A DNA stretch of 64,000 nt, taken from assembly GCF_018139145.2 (NCBI RefSeq), contig NC_059473.1, forward strand, positions 744,001 through 808,000. The letters run 5' to 3'. Both the position numbers and the translations under genes were made by a program. The DNA is from Gymnogyps californianus (taxonomy: Eukaryota > Chordata > Aves > Accipitriformes > Cathartidae). Positions 11,721-23,130 of this stretch are shown piece by piece. The notes beneath the pieces are model-generated. The model had not been told where the DNA came from. It was given only the letters and a program-made list of their open reading frames with translations, and searched no databases. Within the stretch, counting starts at the first letter, position 1. Each line of letters opens with the position of its first letter.

Positions 11721-12960
11721 TGGCTTTTCTCATCCTCTGTACCCAGGTTGTAAATGCAGCAGCACTTACCGGCCGTACTAATCAGAAATAATGTGTGGCT
11801 TAATAGAACTTCTCCATTAAAAGGTTTTGGAAATAATATATAAAATGAATGGTTCACCCGGCAAGTTTCAAATGGCTGGGGAGGGAGGGGAGCTCCGGCT
11901 CACCTGCAGACCTCCACGGCACTGCGCGTACAGTCACGCTACGCCTAAAACTGAAGCTGGGAATTGGTTTTGATTTTTATTTAAAATTCAAATGTCTGAT
12001 GTTCTTAAATTGAACAAATGATATTTTAAAAAAATATATCAGGCTCCAACATCTGCAGATTATGATTTGCATTTTGAAATTGGCTGCTTGAATTGAACAA
12101 GGATGAATACTGTCACTCTTCTTTTATTCGCTCAGTTTATTTAATGAAATGCTAGAGGTCAACCCTTTGTCCTTAAATTAGTTACTATAAAAATCTTTTT
12201 GTACTTTTCTGCTTGTTATGATGTCTTCTAAGCAGAAGAAAAGGTTGCCATTAATTATGTCTTTGTTGAATATGGATATCTATTCATAGTTAGTTAAACA
12301 GTTTCAAACAAAATTAGCATTGAGCAACTCTAAGGCCAGCTTTAGGTTGGTTATCAAGAATTTTTTGCTAAGAGAATGCTCTTCTGCAAGTGTGCATTAT
12401 CTAATATATTCAGCTTTCAGTTGCTAATTTTTTTTCCAGATGAAGATGGGCTTAATTGAGGTTGTGCTTTTAAGTTTGTAGAGCTCTTCAGCATCTCATA
12501 CAAAAGCATCTAGAGGCTTTTCATTTGTCTTGAGTATGTTTTAGATGTACAAATATTATTTACTTTAAACTCTAAATCAAAAGGCGCACTGTAACTATTT
12601 TAAATAAAACATTATTCTCTGCTGAAATATATATACGTTCAAAGCAGGACTTTTTTTTCATTATCACTTAATAATTTATTTGAAAGAGCTGCTATTAACA
12701 AATTTTAGGATAATATTGAAATAGCGGTTTAGTAGCTGGTCTCAAACAGGCATTTAGTAATGTAATTTACTTGTCAAAGATAGAGGATGTATATTAACGT
12801 TAAGATATAGCTCCAGTTTCATGTCTAACTCTTAGCGAAGTGCCATTTTGAATAGGGCTTTAAAGATTAAACTGCGTTAGTTTTTAGAAAGGTTTCAGTG
12901 TGATGATAAAGCTAAATTTTTCAATAACAGCCGCGTTGGGTGGCCGTCTCTTTTGTGACG
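11721..12960. promoter_or_regulatory. Long AT-rich block, candidate conserved noncoding cluster
   Basis: About 1.2 kb of AT-rich sequence, almost free of open frames and simple repeats. It contains a reverse octamer ATTTGCAT (12065-12072), TTAATTATG near 12251, ATTATCTAATATATTC near 12396 and multiple ATTTA words. It is the longest uninterrupted block of this kind in the left half. It is probably regulatory or otherwise constrained noncoding sequence, though AT-rich neutral DNA cannot be excluded. Confidence 0.35.
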
Positions 12961-13370
12961 GGGTTTGGTTTGTTTTATTTTCCAGTCTCCGTCAGTGGTG
13001 CCACCTGCAGTTACCGGGACAGCTCCCGGGGCAGCAGTGCCTTTTGGGGGTGATGAGGGGCTGTGGGGCGGGTGCAGCCTTCCCCATCCCGGGGAGGTCC
13101 CCGAGTCCTGGATGCCTCTCGCTGGGGGGGGCACCCCAAACGCACCCCACAATCCCACTGGGATGGGTCCTGCTGCCTGGACCCATGCCCCAAGGACCTG
13201 GCAAAAAAATCCTCTGCTCTTACTCAACCCCAGAAACCCACCCACCCTTCGCCTCCTTATTTTTAAGGGGCTGTATGGACTGGTGTGGACGGGCCATCGT
13301 TAGCCCTGGGTTGTCCGGCCCCAAGCCAGACAATAACGCATGCGCTGAGTATTTGGTAAACGGGGAGGAG
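12961..13370. other. GC-rich spacer
   Basis: GC-rich sequence with overlapping frames in several registers on both strands, none protein-like. A pyrimidine tract ending CCAG near 12985 could pass for an acceptor but has no partner donor. Confidence 0.4.
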
Positions 13371-14110
13371 TAGGGAATGGAGAGAGGAGAAAAAGCTACG
13401 AGCGAAAAAAGAAGATAATTAGGAAAAGTAATAAGAAAATATAAACGTGGTAGTGGAGGATTAGTCCTAGTCATTGGAAATGCAAATCAACTCCATGCTT
13501 GCTCCGAACATCTTTTTTCTAAGCTTGTATTTCAGAAAGGATTTTTCTCTTGGTTTTTTTTTTCCCCCCCTTTACCTCCTCCTCAGTGCAACAGCGCTGC
13601 TTTCCCAGCAGCATTAAATATTCTCGGAGATGAGACTGTAACCTTGTAACGCTTTTAGGTATAATATACATATTTTTTTCATTTTAAATGCTAGCTCATA
13701 ATGACATTGTGAAGTAGGGATCCCGAGTCAGCCTTATTATCATGGTGTCTCCTTGAGCTGAACCTCTGAGAAATGTGAAGGGGAGACCTTTTGGAATGAA
13801 CAAATCCTTTAGCTGCCTATAATTATTTATTAAAATAGGCTACTGGGATAAAGGACTGGGAGGGGGAGGGAGGAGCAGCATTCCTTTCTCTGTATGTCCC
13901 TCCATGCAGATATATGTATGTATACATATCAAGCGAAGCGATTGCAAAGTCCAAGCCCTGTATTTTAGAAATATAAAATAATGGATGCACAGAAAGGAAA
14001 GATAAAATGTGAACAGATCACACACATTTTTATGAACCGAAAGGAAAACGCTCCGTCCTGACCACTTAGAGAGCATCCTCACCCTTCAGTGTAGCTGCTG
14101 GGGATTTTCA
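13371..14110. promoter_or_regulatory. Candidate conserved noncoding block with octamer site
   Basis: An AT-rich interval with a perfect octamer ATGCAAAT at 13480-13487 next to ATTAGTCCTAG, GATAATTAGG near 13413, and TATAATTATTTATTAAAATAG-like AT words near 13820. A short alternating TATATGTATGTATACATAT tract lies near 13910-13929. No coding potential. Confidence 0.35.
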
Positions 14111-15040
14111 TGTAAATGCTGAGCACCAGGCTGGGAGGAATGTGGTTATGTACCTGTGCTTATGGCTCCATGTGAAAAGGAAAATGAGGATCGGATCAAT
14201 GTTTTTCCCACTCTGTAAGTGGTGAAAGAGAAACCATCCTGCTTCATTACTGGGTAAAAGCAAAAAAAAAACAACCCACCCCAAAAACCCAAGCAAACAA
14301 AAAACCCCACAAAAATAAAAAGCAAACCTTGCTGTCATTTAATTTAATGAATTGCATTGATTGCTGCAGATTTGTCTAACTTCATTCATCAGCCAAACCA
14401 GCACGTGTTAGCTTTGTGCTGTGGAGTATTACAGAAGTAACGTGTCCCTCTCTCTACATCTTGAGAAATTTTATAAACTTAAGCTATTAAAAAAAAAATC
14501 TTTGGGGTCAACTTTCCACTTGTGCCTTTAGCTCTTGAACAAGTACTTTTATGGTTTCTTCTAATATATAGGATTTATCTGCAGCTCTGTAAAGAGCTTT
14601 TAAATTTAATCCAGTGTTGAAGTAGTAATTTGTTGCTAGTGCTTTATAACAGGCTTTTCTTTTAACTTTCCCGGGATGCGGGCTCTTTGTGCGGGCTAAT
14701 CTGTGACACACAATGCCAATCTGCTCGGGGTATCTCGGGTTTGGACCTCAGATGTCCTCAAAATACGAGGAATGAAAGTTGGTGAGTTGCGTTATGATCG
14801 GAATGGTAAGATGGGAATTGTCTGGCAGTGGCGCTCCGGGGACAACGTGCGGCTTGCGGGGGGGGGGACTTGGGGGGACTGCACCCATCGGCAGCTCGGA
14901 AGGCTCCGGCACCGTCGTGATTCCTATTGCACGAGCGTTACGTTCGTAACTTGGTCGGGATCTGAGCTTTTTTCACGTGCGTGCACGGAGCTGTCGGTGT
15001 ACGTAATTTATAGGAGCTCCTGCAGCTTTTCTGGAAAGTC
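14111..15040. other. Noncoding stretch with A/C-rich tract and poly-G
   Basis: An A/C-rich tract runs from about 14262 to 14330, AT-rich sequence follows to 14700, and a GC-rich segment with a run of 10 G (14858-14867) lies at 14820-14990. No gene or recognised repeat. Confidence 0.4.
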
Positions 15041-16010
15041 TGTCATTTTTTTCAGTCCATTTGGATAACCATTTTTTTAAATCAATTTTAAAATTCCTTT
15101 TACATTTGATAGTAACAAGTTTGGGTTTTGTTTTGTTTTGGGTTTGGTTTTTTTTTTTCCTGGAGGAGGCAGTGGTATAGGCTGTCCATATATATTTTTT
15201 TTCCAGAAAGGGAAAAAAAATCATGATAACGGAAAAGAATCTTTTACCAGCTGTTTATTTTAATTGAAGCATACACAATTTTAAAAATAATTTTTAAAGC
15301 AAGAGTTTCATCATTCTGCCTTACAGATGTATGTCTTTCTCTTTTTTTATTAAAAATAGTATTTTTGATCCCAGGTGATTAATTAATATTTTATTCCAGA
15401 TACAAAAACATATTGGGAATATGTTTGGACATAGTATAAGCGTGTGAAATAATGCACAACAAATATGAAATAGTGTCTTATAAATAAAGATACCAAAGCC
15501 ACAATATTAAAAATGGGAGTAGCTCTGTTCGCCTCCCTTTTATCAGGAACATTTCTAAACTAGACTGATATTACAGGAGACTTTTTGGCAGCTATGGCTC
15601 AGGCAAGAAATGTTGATGTATTTACATGAATTTATCTGTACTTTATATTTTTGGCCAGGGAAAAAATGGATCCCTTTTATATGTTGTGTAAATTTGTTCC
15701 TGAGGCACAACGTATATCAGCATCCTTTAGCTTCTCTTACGGTGCTGTTAAAAATCTGCTTTTGGGAGCTCTGTGCACCCAAATATTGTCCTGGTCCCTA
15801 CCGAACAGGGACAATTACCCTACGCCGTTGTTGCCAGGTCCTTCTGCCTTTTTCCTGCCAGCTACTGTTGCACAGGCGTTAGTTAAATTACAGCCCAAAC
15901 CGTACGTTTCCAAAAGGACAAACCGCAGCCCAGAAATATTTTTGAGCCATAAAGCGGGGAACTTGCAGGTACAGCAGCACGTGTGGAGGTTTATAGGGAT
16001 GATTTAGTGA
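15041..16010. other. AT-rich noncoding stretch
   Basis: T-rich tracts near 15120-15160, then AT-rich sequence with TTAATTAATATTTT near 15379 and many AAAATA words. From about 15600 the composition is more balanced. Two overlapping frames there are not protein-like. Nothing specific. Confidence 0.4.
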
Positions 16011-17580
16011 ATATGAGAACATATTTTGTGCTCCATTGTATAGACTCAAGAAGGCATAAAATCTTTAACATCTATTTATCATGTAGCTATTTTAATGTAA
16101 ACATTTGTCTATTTGGATGAAGTGTTTTCATTATTAAGCTAATTTCCACATGTTTCAGATAGACTGATGAGTTCGAAGCAGAGCACTTGCTGATGAGAAA
16201 CGAAATTCTGCCTCGGCAGCCTGCTGTCAGATACATCTTCATTAGTTTTTGTCATTCACTGATGGCAAATGCTCTATAAATGAGATGACGATCAGGTCCG
16301 CCTTGATAACTTGCCTTATCTCATTAGTTTTCACATCAAAGTTAATCAGCAATGTGAATTGTAATTGCTGGAAGAGACAATGCAATAGATCACTCGGCCT
16401 TTTTTTTTTCTGTATGGCATCTTGAAACATCAGCAGGCTGGTGTGAGTAGATAGGCTCAGAAAGAAAATGATGTGGAAAGCATAATAAGCAAGCTGCTCA
16501 GAATTAATGAGCTTACCCAATAAGAAAAGAATAACCAATCAATGTGAGTTGGGCAAATATAATTTAGGAATAATTGCTTGATTGGTTGTCTATAGTAGAC
16601 TGATTTGACCACACACAAGGATTAAGAATTAAGATGTCAAGGCAAAAAATAATTTGGCAACTGAGGGCATGTAATTTTTTGTTTCCTTCCCTTTATGACT
16701 GAAAGCGATTGCTGTTTGATATGTTATTCCCCAAGAATGAAAACATTAGATAGGCACACACTGGTGGGTGGGTTTTTTTTTTTCTTTATGCTTCTTTTAT
16801 AATACGAGCTCTTTCAAACCTCAGTGGGGATATTTCGGTACGGGATGTTAAAAATGAATAGAGTAAAAAATAAAAACCCAAATGTATTCATTTGTAAACG
16901 TTGCATTGAAAAGAGCTGCGCGTTGGAAGCTGCTGTGCACAAAATGCTGGTTTCTGGCAAAACGATGTGCCTGGGTATTTGCAAAGCCCAGCCATTACTT
17001 GGTCCAAATCTGAAACGCAATTCTTGCGGTACGCACGCTTTTTAATATAATTTTCCCCACAGCCATTGGCCAATTAGTAAAGAACCCTTATATTCTTCTA
17101 TCTAAACTATGGGGAAGGTTCAGCCAGAAGGTAAATTTGCTTTGATCTACATTACACCTAATTGAGTCACCACCAATGTCTCTATCCCAACATCAAGAAA
17201 TGTGAAAATGTTAGATTATTTCACTGGGGATTAAACCTAATTTTCGCGTGTTCTGCATTAACCTATTAGGCTGACTCATCTGCATTGCTAATATGGCTCA
17301 GGCAGCTGTCACTGCTAAAGAAAAACATGATCATGCAATCCTTGAATGAATGATTCCAGCTCTGATTAGTGTTAGTGAAGTTAGCTGAGCCTTGGTGATA
17401 AGGCAGGAAAATTCCCAGGTTGCCAATAGCTTTGAAAATTATCAGACTGCGGGCAAAAATGTACCTCGCGGCTTGCAGGCCTCCCTCCAAAGGCAACATT
17501 ATTTAAGGCCATCTTTTTCGGCTGCTTGCATAAACGTGTTTGCTTCTAAGGGGCTGATGCCAGGGGTACGTATTAAAATG
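16011..17580. promoter_or_regulatory. AT-rich block, candidate conserved noncoding cluster
   Basis: About 1.5 kb of AT-rich sequence with repeated ATTAG and TAAT words. Examples are CATTAGTTTT near 16240, TCATTAGTTTTC near 16321, CAATTAGTAAAG near 17072 and CTGATTAGTGTTAG near 17362. CCAAT boxes lie near 16535 and 17067. Only T or A runs interrupt it (near 16400 and 16775). No exon recognised. Its texture resembles a chain of developmental enhancers. Confidence 0.35.
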
Positions 17581-17888
17581 CTAATGGGAAACAACCTGAG
17601 CGCAGCCCGGTGTGGAAAGCGGGAGGTTTTTCCTTGCCCGGGTGCATCAGCGTTTGGGTTTAAATGCCATTTCTAGAGGGGAGCAGCGGCGGAGGAGATG
17701 CCAGACCGGCTCCAGCCAGGAGAAGGGGCTTGCGGGAGCCGCCGCAGCCCCCGCCGGCCCCTCCGGCCAGCGCGGACCACCGCACCGCGTCTGTGCCTCT
17801 ACCAGCCCTGCTCTTTGTTCGCAGGGCGGCGGGCACTGCCGTCGTCTCAAGCCGTTCCTTATTTCTTTCTATCCGTCAGATTTAAATA
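17581..17888. other. Small CpG-rich segment
   Basis: GC-rich and CpG-dense for about 250 bases (17600-17860), with short frames open in several registers on both strands. It may be a small CpG island but lacks a visible core promoter or splice donor. It ends at a poly-A run. Confidence 0.35.
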
Positions 17889-17890
17889 GT

Positions 17891-17911
17891 AAAAAAAAAA
17901 AAAAAAAAAAA
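17891..17911 (+). repeat. Poly-A tract (21 bases)
   Basis: A run of 21 A followed by GAAAAAAGC. No retroposed sequence was recognised upstream: the preceding CpG-rich segment is not like a known avian SINE or a spliced mRNA I can name. Treated as a simple repeat. Confidence 0.85.
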
Positions 17912-17929
17912 GAAAAAAGCAACAATGAC

Positions 17930-18440
17930 ATCCCCTTGAGATGGGAAAAATTTAGGAATGAGTTAGGCTCCTCGCGATAGAGCTAGGAGCCAATTTAATC
18001 CGATTAGTGCCTGCCAACAATAGATGCTCCTAACCCATTGTGGACAGAAGCTTTCACTTTATTTGTTTCTATTAGCCAAGAATCCGAGCTATCGGAAAAG
18101 TGGAATTTTGCCCCATCAGATCGCTCAGACGATCAACAAAAACAAATTGAGGAAAATAGTCTAATGTGTCAATATTTATCTTTTGGCCCTAATTGTCTGC
18201 AGAGAGGACTTGTTGAGTGTGCAAAGTTTGCAGCTCCAGTTTATCTGTGTGCTCTTGATTCTCCCCATTGTATGGATATAGTGGCAGCTCCTCACAATGT
18301 AATGATGTTTAAGAAGGGCAGTAACTGCAGAGGCATAATAGAGGCATTTTAATGGAAAAAGACTTGCAGTTGTCGACCAAACTGCAGTGTTTGATAGAAA
18401 ATGGAAAAGGGCTTTAAACTGATATATATATTTTTATATA
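17930..18440 (+). promoter_or_regulatory. Candidate conserved noncoding element with an embedded open frame
   Basis: A repeat-free block with balanced base use and a distinctly non-random look, including CCGATTAGTGCC near 18000 and CCCTAATTGTCTG near 18187. It contains a 345-base open stretch described separately. The simplest reading is a conserved regulatory element. An unrecognised exon is the alternative. Confidence 0.35.
18008..18352 (+). other. Open frame of about 115 codons with acceptor-like sequence, unknown
   Basis: The frame is open from after a TAG at 18005-18007 to a TAA at 18350-18352. It has no good ATG near the left end; the first in-frame ATG is in the middle. A branch-point-like CCTAAC (about 18029-18034) precedes a T-rich tract ending TTTCTATTAG at 18075, so an exon starting at 18076 is conceivable. 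The product would be mixed in composition with six cysteines and no domain I recognise. No polyadenylation signal follows closely. Most likely an accident of conserved noncoding DNA, but it is the most exon-like open frame in the left half. Confidence 0.15.
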
Positions 18441-20700
18441 AATTTACAGTTTCTTTGTGAATACACTTACTGCAGGTTTAGGCAGATGCTCGTTCCCATC
18501 GAATTTGATAGCAAGAAACTCATTTTCAAATACTTTTGAACGCATTCTCCTCTCTCCCAGACCGAAGCCCATTGTGGCATTGATATCATTTACTCCCAGC
18601 AGCATAAATCCGGCATCACTGGTGGCTCCCCTCCCTATGTGTGTGCCTGTGGCATCCCTTTGACGAGGAAACGCTGTACCTGGGCTTGGTGTGGTACCGC
18701 TGGAGGGATCGCCTCTGCTGTCTGCACCAAAGGATTTCCCTCCAGCCTGGGTGAAGCTACCCCTGGCATCAGGCTTTGTGCCTGATCCCCAAGGACCCTC
18801 CAGAAAGTGCTGACCTGCTAACGATTTCCTCCCTTTGACTTTTCAGGGTTTGCTAGGTGTCCGGTTTTTAATCAGTGTGGCACATGTTGTATCGGTTCGT
18901 TATAGCGCGAATGTTCCCCCAAGGCTGCTGTGAAATGCTTCACACAAATCTGCTCCAAGTGGGTGGGGGGATTTTTTTATTAATTGACTACACTTGTAGC
19001 ATTGTTCAAGTAGGAAACCAGGGTGGTTTGAACAGACCTGATTTATTACAACACTACATTGGCCTGGTTCGTTTTGCTTGCTCTTTGTGAGAAGTGGGAC
19101 ACCCCTTGGCCCTGCTCTGCTCTTCCTAAACCCCCATGGCTGCAGCGCCATCAACCATCCCCAGCTGCTCCCCAAGAGCCGAGGGAGGCAGGCTGTCTGG
19201 GAATGCCACATCTTAAATGTTTCAGCCTCGCAGGCGTAGCTGGGCAGTGAAGGGCGGTGGGGTTCATGTCAGCCACAGCTGTCTAGGGTGGGTGGTGGGT
19301 TTGCAGAGCCTGGAGATGGAGACCAAGGTCTGCAGAGGGTGACCATCCCCTCTGGATGGGTGGGCTCTCAAGCCATCAGTGAAACCTGTCTCCCGTTGGC
19401 TGTGGAGGGGTGAGCCGGTTGCTGCCCTCCTTTCAGCAGCAAGATGGCTCCAGGCCGTGGGCTGGGAAGGGTTTCATCATCCGCATCTGGGGTGAGGACC
19501 CAGTGGAGGTATCCATCGAACCCTACTGCCTTGTTGCCACCCAGAAGTTTAGCATCCTTCAATAGTGACAGCCCCGCACTGCTGCTTGGGTGGTGATTCT
19601 CCCCAGCCCGACCCCGATGAGATCTTGTGATTTCATCCTGCCCAGCCTGACCCTGCCAGATCCTGCTGATAGGTACCCCTACATGTGAAATAACAACTGA
19701 CCTGCCACACAAAAAGCAATGTCTGAGGATTTAAAGGAGAACACTGTTCTGTACTGTGGTGATTCACATGTGATGCTGACACAGTATTGCTGGAGCAGAG
19801 TTTTGTAGGATTTTTAAAAAAGGATTAGATTGTTGTGTTAGATATGATTAAAAGTGTTATAAAACCTCATTGTTCTGGCAGTCAACCAGTCAGAAATCTC
19901 CTTCAGGTGTCTTATTTTATAATTGTCCCTTATGAAATATATTATCCCTTTCTCTTAAAGCCTGTTCTGGCAGGCGCTTTTACAGGTGGGACATTGCCCC
20001 TGCCCTCACCCCTGCCATCTCCAAGTCAGAGCTGTGTTTCGGGGTCCCCCCAGAGTATTCCCCAAGGGTTGGCAGTGCTGGCATTAAAACACAATCCCCA
20101 GAGCTCTGGGCTAGCACAGAGCACTACTAACTGCAGAATGAGGAATACCACAAAAATGGTTTAACGAGGTATTTAGTAAAACCAAGGGGAATAGGAGGAG
20201 AGGGATGTGGGGCACTGGGAGCCCTCCCCTGCCCTGAGGGGCCTCCCTGGGGACCCCCACCCCAGGCCAGGAGCGCTGGTCAGGGCAGCTGGACCTGGCC
20301 GTGCCCTCGGCCTCCTGGCACCAGGGATGTGTGCTGCAGACCCTTGAGCTTTGGGGTTTTACCCCAAAGTGCTGAGTTATTTGCTATATGGAAAAGTACC
20401 AATCCTCTGAGGAGACCTGTGCCACCTGGCAAAGGTGCTAAACTGCGATTTGGGAGAGGTGTGTTTCAACATCCCAGGCTCTTTAAGTAGCTGCAGACTA
20501 GAATTGCATCCTTCTGGCCCCAATCCTTTAAGGCAATCATTGATTCTGCAGGTGGAGAGTGAATTTACCTGCAGGGGCTGGGGGCAGCTCCCCCCTGGGC
20601 AGTTGGGTTAGCACCCTTCCCTCTCCTCCCCGGGTGGATGCTGCCCTGTGAGCAACAGCCCTGCGTGGGGAAAAAGGAGCAGGGTGAATTATTCCACGTA
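18441..20700. other. Noncoding stretch, no gene recognised
   Basis: AT-rich at the left edge (a TATATATATTTTTATATAAATTTA stretch near 18423-18445 marks the border), then mixed to GC-rich. Many overlapping chance frames lie around 19000-20300. No repeat family, RNA gene or clear splice pair was seen. Confidence 0.4.
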
Positions 20701-20822
20701 GCTACCCCAGAAAAAATCTCCAGAGGTAGGTACTTTTATCCTAAAATGGGATTTCTCCCCCCACTTTTTTACAGTGATTGGCTCTAGGTGTTGACTGAGC
20801 AAACTCAGGAAAAGCTGCAGTT

Positions 20823-20908
20823 ATTCCAGAGTACGTGTCCATGTGCAGAATATTCTGGAACAGGTATTTCACTTTAAATTCATGCCCTGTCTTATTCTAG
20901 AATATTTT
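20823..20908 (+). promoter_or_regulatory. Cluster of heat-shock-element-like sites
   Basis: At 20847-20861 three perfect alternating pentamers read aGAAt-aTTCt-gGAAc, the full nGAAnnTTCnnGAAn heat-shock-factor consensus. A second group at 20894-20908 reads aTTCt-aGAAt-aTTTt, with one mismatch. A weaker aTTCc-aGAgt pair lies at 20823-20832. Heat shock factors bind such arrays cooperatively. No heat-shock gene or promoter is visible nearby, so the role is unknown and chance is possible. Confidence 0.4.
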
Positions 20909-20924
20909 CCCTGTGTAGAGGAGC

Positions 20925-21010
20925 ACTTAGCTGGGGTCTCTGCTTGCTGCCGTACTAGTGATAAGATGGATTGGCTGATCTAATAGGTCTTTTCAATCGC
21001 TGATTTTGAA
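20925..21010 (+). mobile_element. Possible old CR1 3'-end fragment
   Basis: The phrase around 20967-21000 (GGATTGGCTGATCTAATAGG followed by TCTTTTCAATCGCTGATTTTG) resembles the last 40-50 bases of older CR1 subfamilies, in which a 'gatgatctaatagg' phrase precedes a short pyrimidine-rich end. The octamer tail is missing. Recognised by eye only; a chance match is possible. Confidence 0.35.
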
Positions 21011-22380
21011 AGCTAAGATTGGGAAATTAATTTCAGAAAGGTCAAAACAGAGCAAGGCTATCCTGCTGCTGTGTGATGGATCCTATTTTTTTTTTTAAAT
21101 CTATCTATTGAAGAAAAGGTTAGTTATTCAGCATCCTGCAAAAAAAAGAAATAAATAAACTAAGCAGAGGGAATACAAAAAGTGTATAGATCTGCTGACC
21201 CATTCGCAATCTTCAGTTAATGAAAATGCCGGGGAACAGGAGTGGTAAGAGCCTGCCGAGCTGGGAGGCGCTGACCCCGCGGCTGCTGGAAGCTGAATGC
21301 TCCCAGCCTCGAACTCCCCCCCCCTCCCCGATCACAATGCACGTGCCTGCGGGGCTGCCCAAGGGGCTTAGGAGCGGCAGCGGGAGCCCTGCCGGCATCG
21401 GCCCACGCCACCGCGGTGGCCGAAGCGTGGGAGGTCTGCTTCCGCCTCTGTCCTCTGGTGGGTTCGTTGGGGTTTTTTTTTTTTAAGGGCGGTTTGCAGA
21501 AAGGCTGGGCGAATCCCAGCGGCGTTAACTGGAAATCCGGCTTGAGACTCAGGGGTGTCGGAAACAGTCAGCGGCAGCGTTCTGGGTTCATTCAAGTCAT
21601 GGAGAGGTTTTTGGGAGCTGTGTCGTATGTTAGTGGAAAGTTGGTTGTTTTTTTCAGCGAGAAAAGAAAAGGGGGAAAAAATTGAAAACAAAGGCTTCAC
21701 ATAGATATTTCCCTTTTTATTTGTTTTCTTCCAATGTGCAAGCCAAACGGTAAAATTAAAAATAAATTGCTTCAGTTTTTTTAAAAACCAGGAAATCATG
21801 GGGAGAGAAAATGGGCTGCTTGGGGGGGTAATCACTTCTTAATTAAAAAGAAAATAGTTTATTTGTTTGGGGTTTGGTGGGGGTTTTTTTTGCCTCTCCA
21901 CCTGGTATCTTCAGTCAACTGCTGAGCTGGCCCTTCCTCTGTCCACTTCTCTTCTTAAGGGTGAATACGCAACATTGCAGTTTTTGGAAGCAGGCAGAAA
22001 TTAATCATTTTCAGTAGCACTGATTAAAACCTTGTCCTCTCCTAACTACGCTTTGTATGTTATGCTGTGCCTTGAGGCTAACATGTGATGAGAGTCCCGG
22101 GGCGAAGCCAGGCAGCTGCTGCTCCAGGGTATTGATGTGCAGCTCCGCATCCCTATGGATGCAGAAAAAGGTACCTGGGAAGCCGATGCAAAAAGCGAGG
22201 GGCTGGTGCAGGGTGGGTAGCGGTGTGTGACGTGCTGAGGCAGCTGAAGAAGTGAAATTCAGCCATTCCAGAACTAGTGATGCACCTTTCCCTTTTTTTT
22301 GTTAAGGACAAAATACACCGTAAGCACTGACTCGGATCTCCTCTGAGCAAACCCAAGGAATTCTGCTGATTGCTCTGGAG
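21011..22380. other. Noncoding stretch, no gene recognised
   Basis: T- and A-rich runs near 21089 and 21140, a GC-rich core at 21230-21430 with a C run, a T run near 21473, then mixed sequence. Overlapping frames on both strands across the GC core are not protein-like. Confidence 0.4.
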
Positions 22381-23130
22381 ATAGCATCCTGTCTTGAATA
22401 CCTAGCCATGGCACTGTTAATTAACACACTCATCTTGGATTTAATTCATCCTCAAACCTGGATGAGCCAATCTCACTTAAAAGTTCACTCTTTACAGACA
22501 AATACAAACCCATATACATTTGGGGTTGTACTGATATGGTAGCATGTTTCATATCCATTATTGAAGTGCTCCATTTCTTGCTCATGCATGTTCCTGTTGC
22601 TTTCTGCAGTCAGTTATACAAAAACAATACAGCGATATATGGGCAAAATAAACAAATATCTCCAGTTGAGGATTATGTTAACAAGTTCAGCAATAAATGA
22701 CAATTATTAGTCAATATATACAAATGACTTAATTCTTTTAACACATCAGGCAACACTGGAGATAAAGTATAACTTGGGAAATTGGTTGCATATTTCATTC
22801 TGAACAGAAGATGTGAAGAAAAACGTCAGAGCAAGCAAACACATCTGGCTCATTAACATGATTATCTTTTCCCAGTAAAGGATCTCAAGCAGATTTGAAT
22901 GGACACCAGAACATCTCTATAAATCAGATTTAGCTCCCCACAGCAAGTGCTGGGGAAGCTGCCAGGCATCAGTTAACCTGTCCTTTGCAACATTTCTCTT
23001 GCTGCTAATTCCAGAAGCGTTGGTGCGATTCACATGTAAAGAAGTTTCCATAGTCCCAAATACGTCCTGCTTCCCAAACCTGATACTGGAATTAAGCATA
23101 GATTAATCTTCTAGTATCCAGTGAAAAAAT
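22381..23130. promoter_or_regulatory. Candidate conserved noncoding block
   Basis: AT-rich and repeat-free for about 700 bases, with GTTAATTAACAC near 22415, AATAAATGACAATTATTAGTCAATATATAC near 22691-22720 and CATTAACATG near 22853. Few open frames. The unbroken AT-rich texture and TAAT words suggest a regulatory element or several adjoining ones. Confidence 0.4.

Noticed and set aside
17600..17911. Processed retrocopy: GC-rich segment followed by poly-A
   Set aside because: No upstream coding similarity, no target-site duplication visible and the poly-A lies next to ordinary flanking sequence. A simple repeat is more likely.
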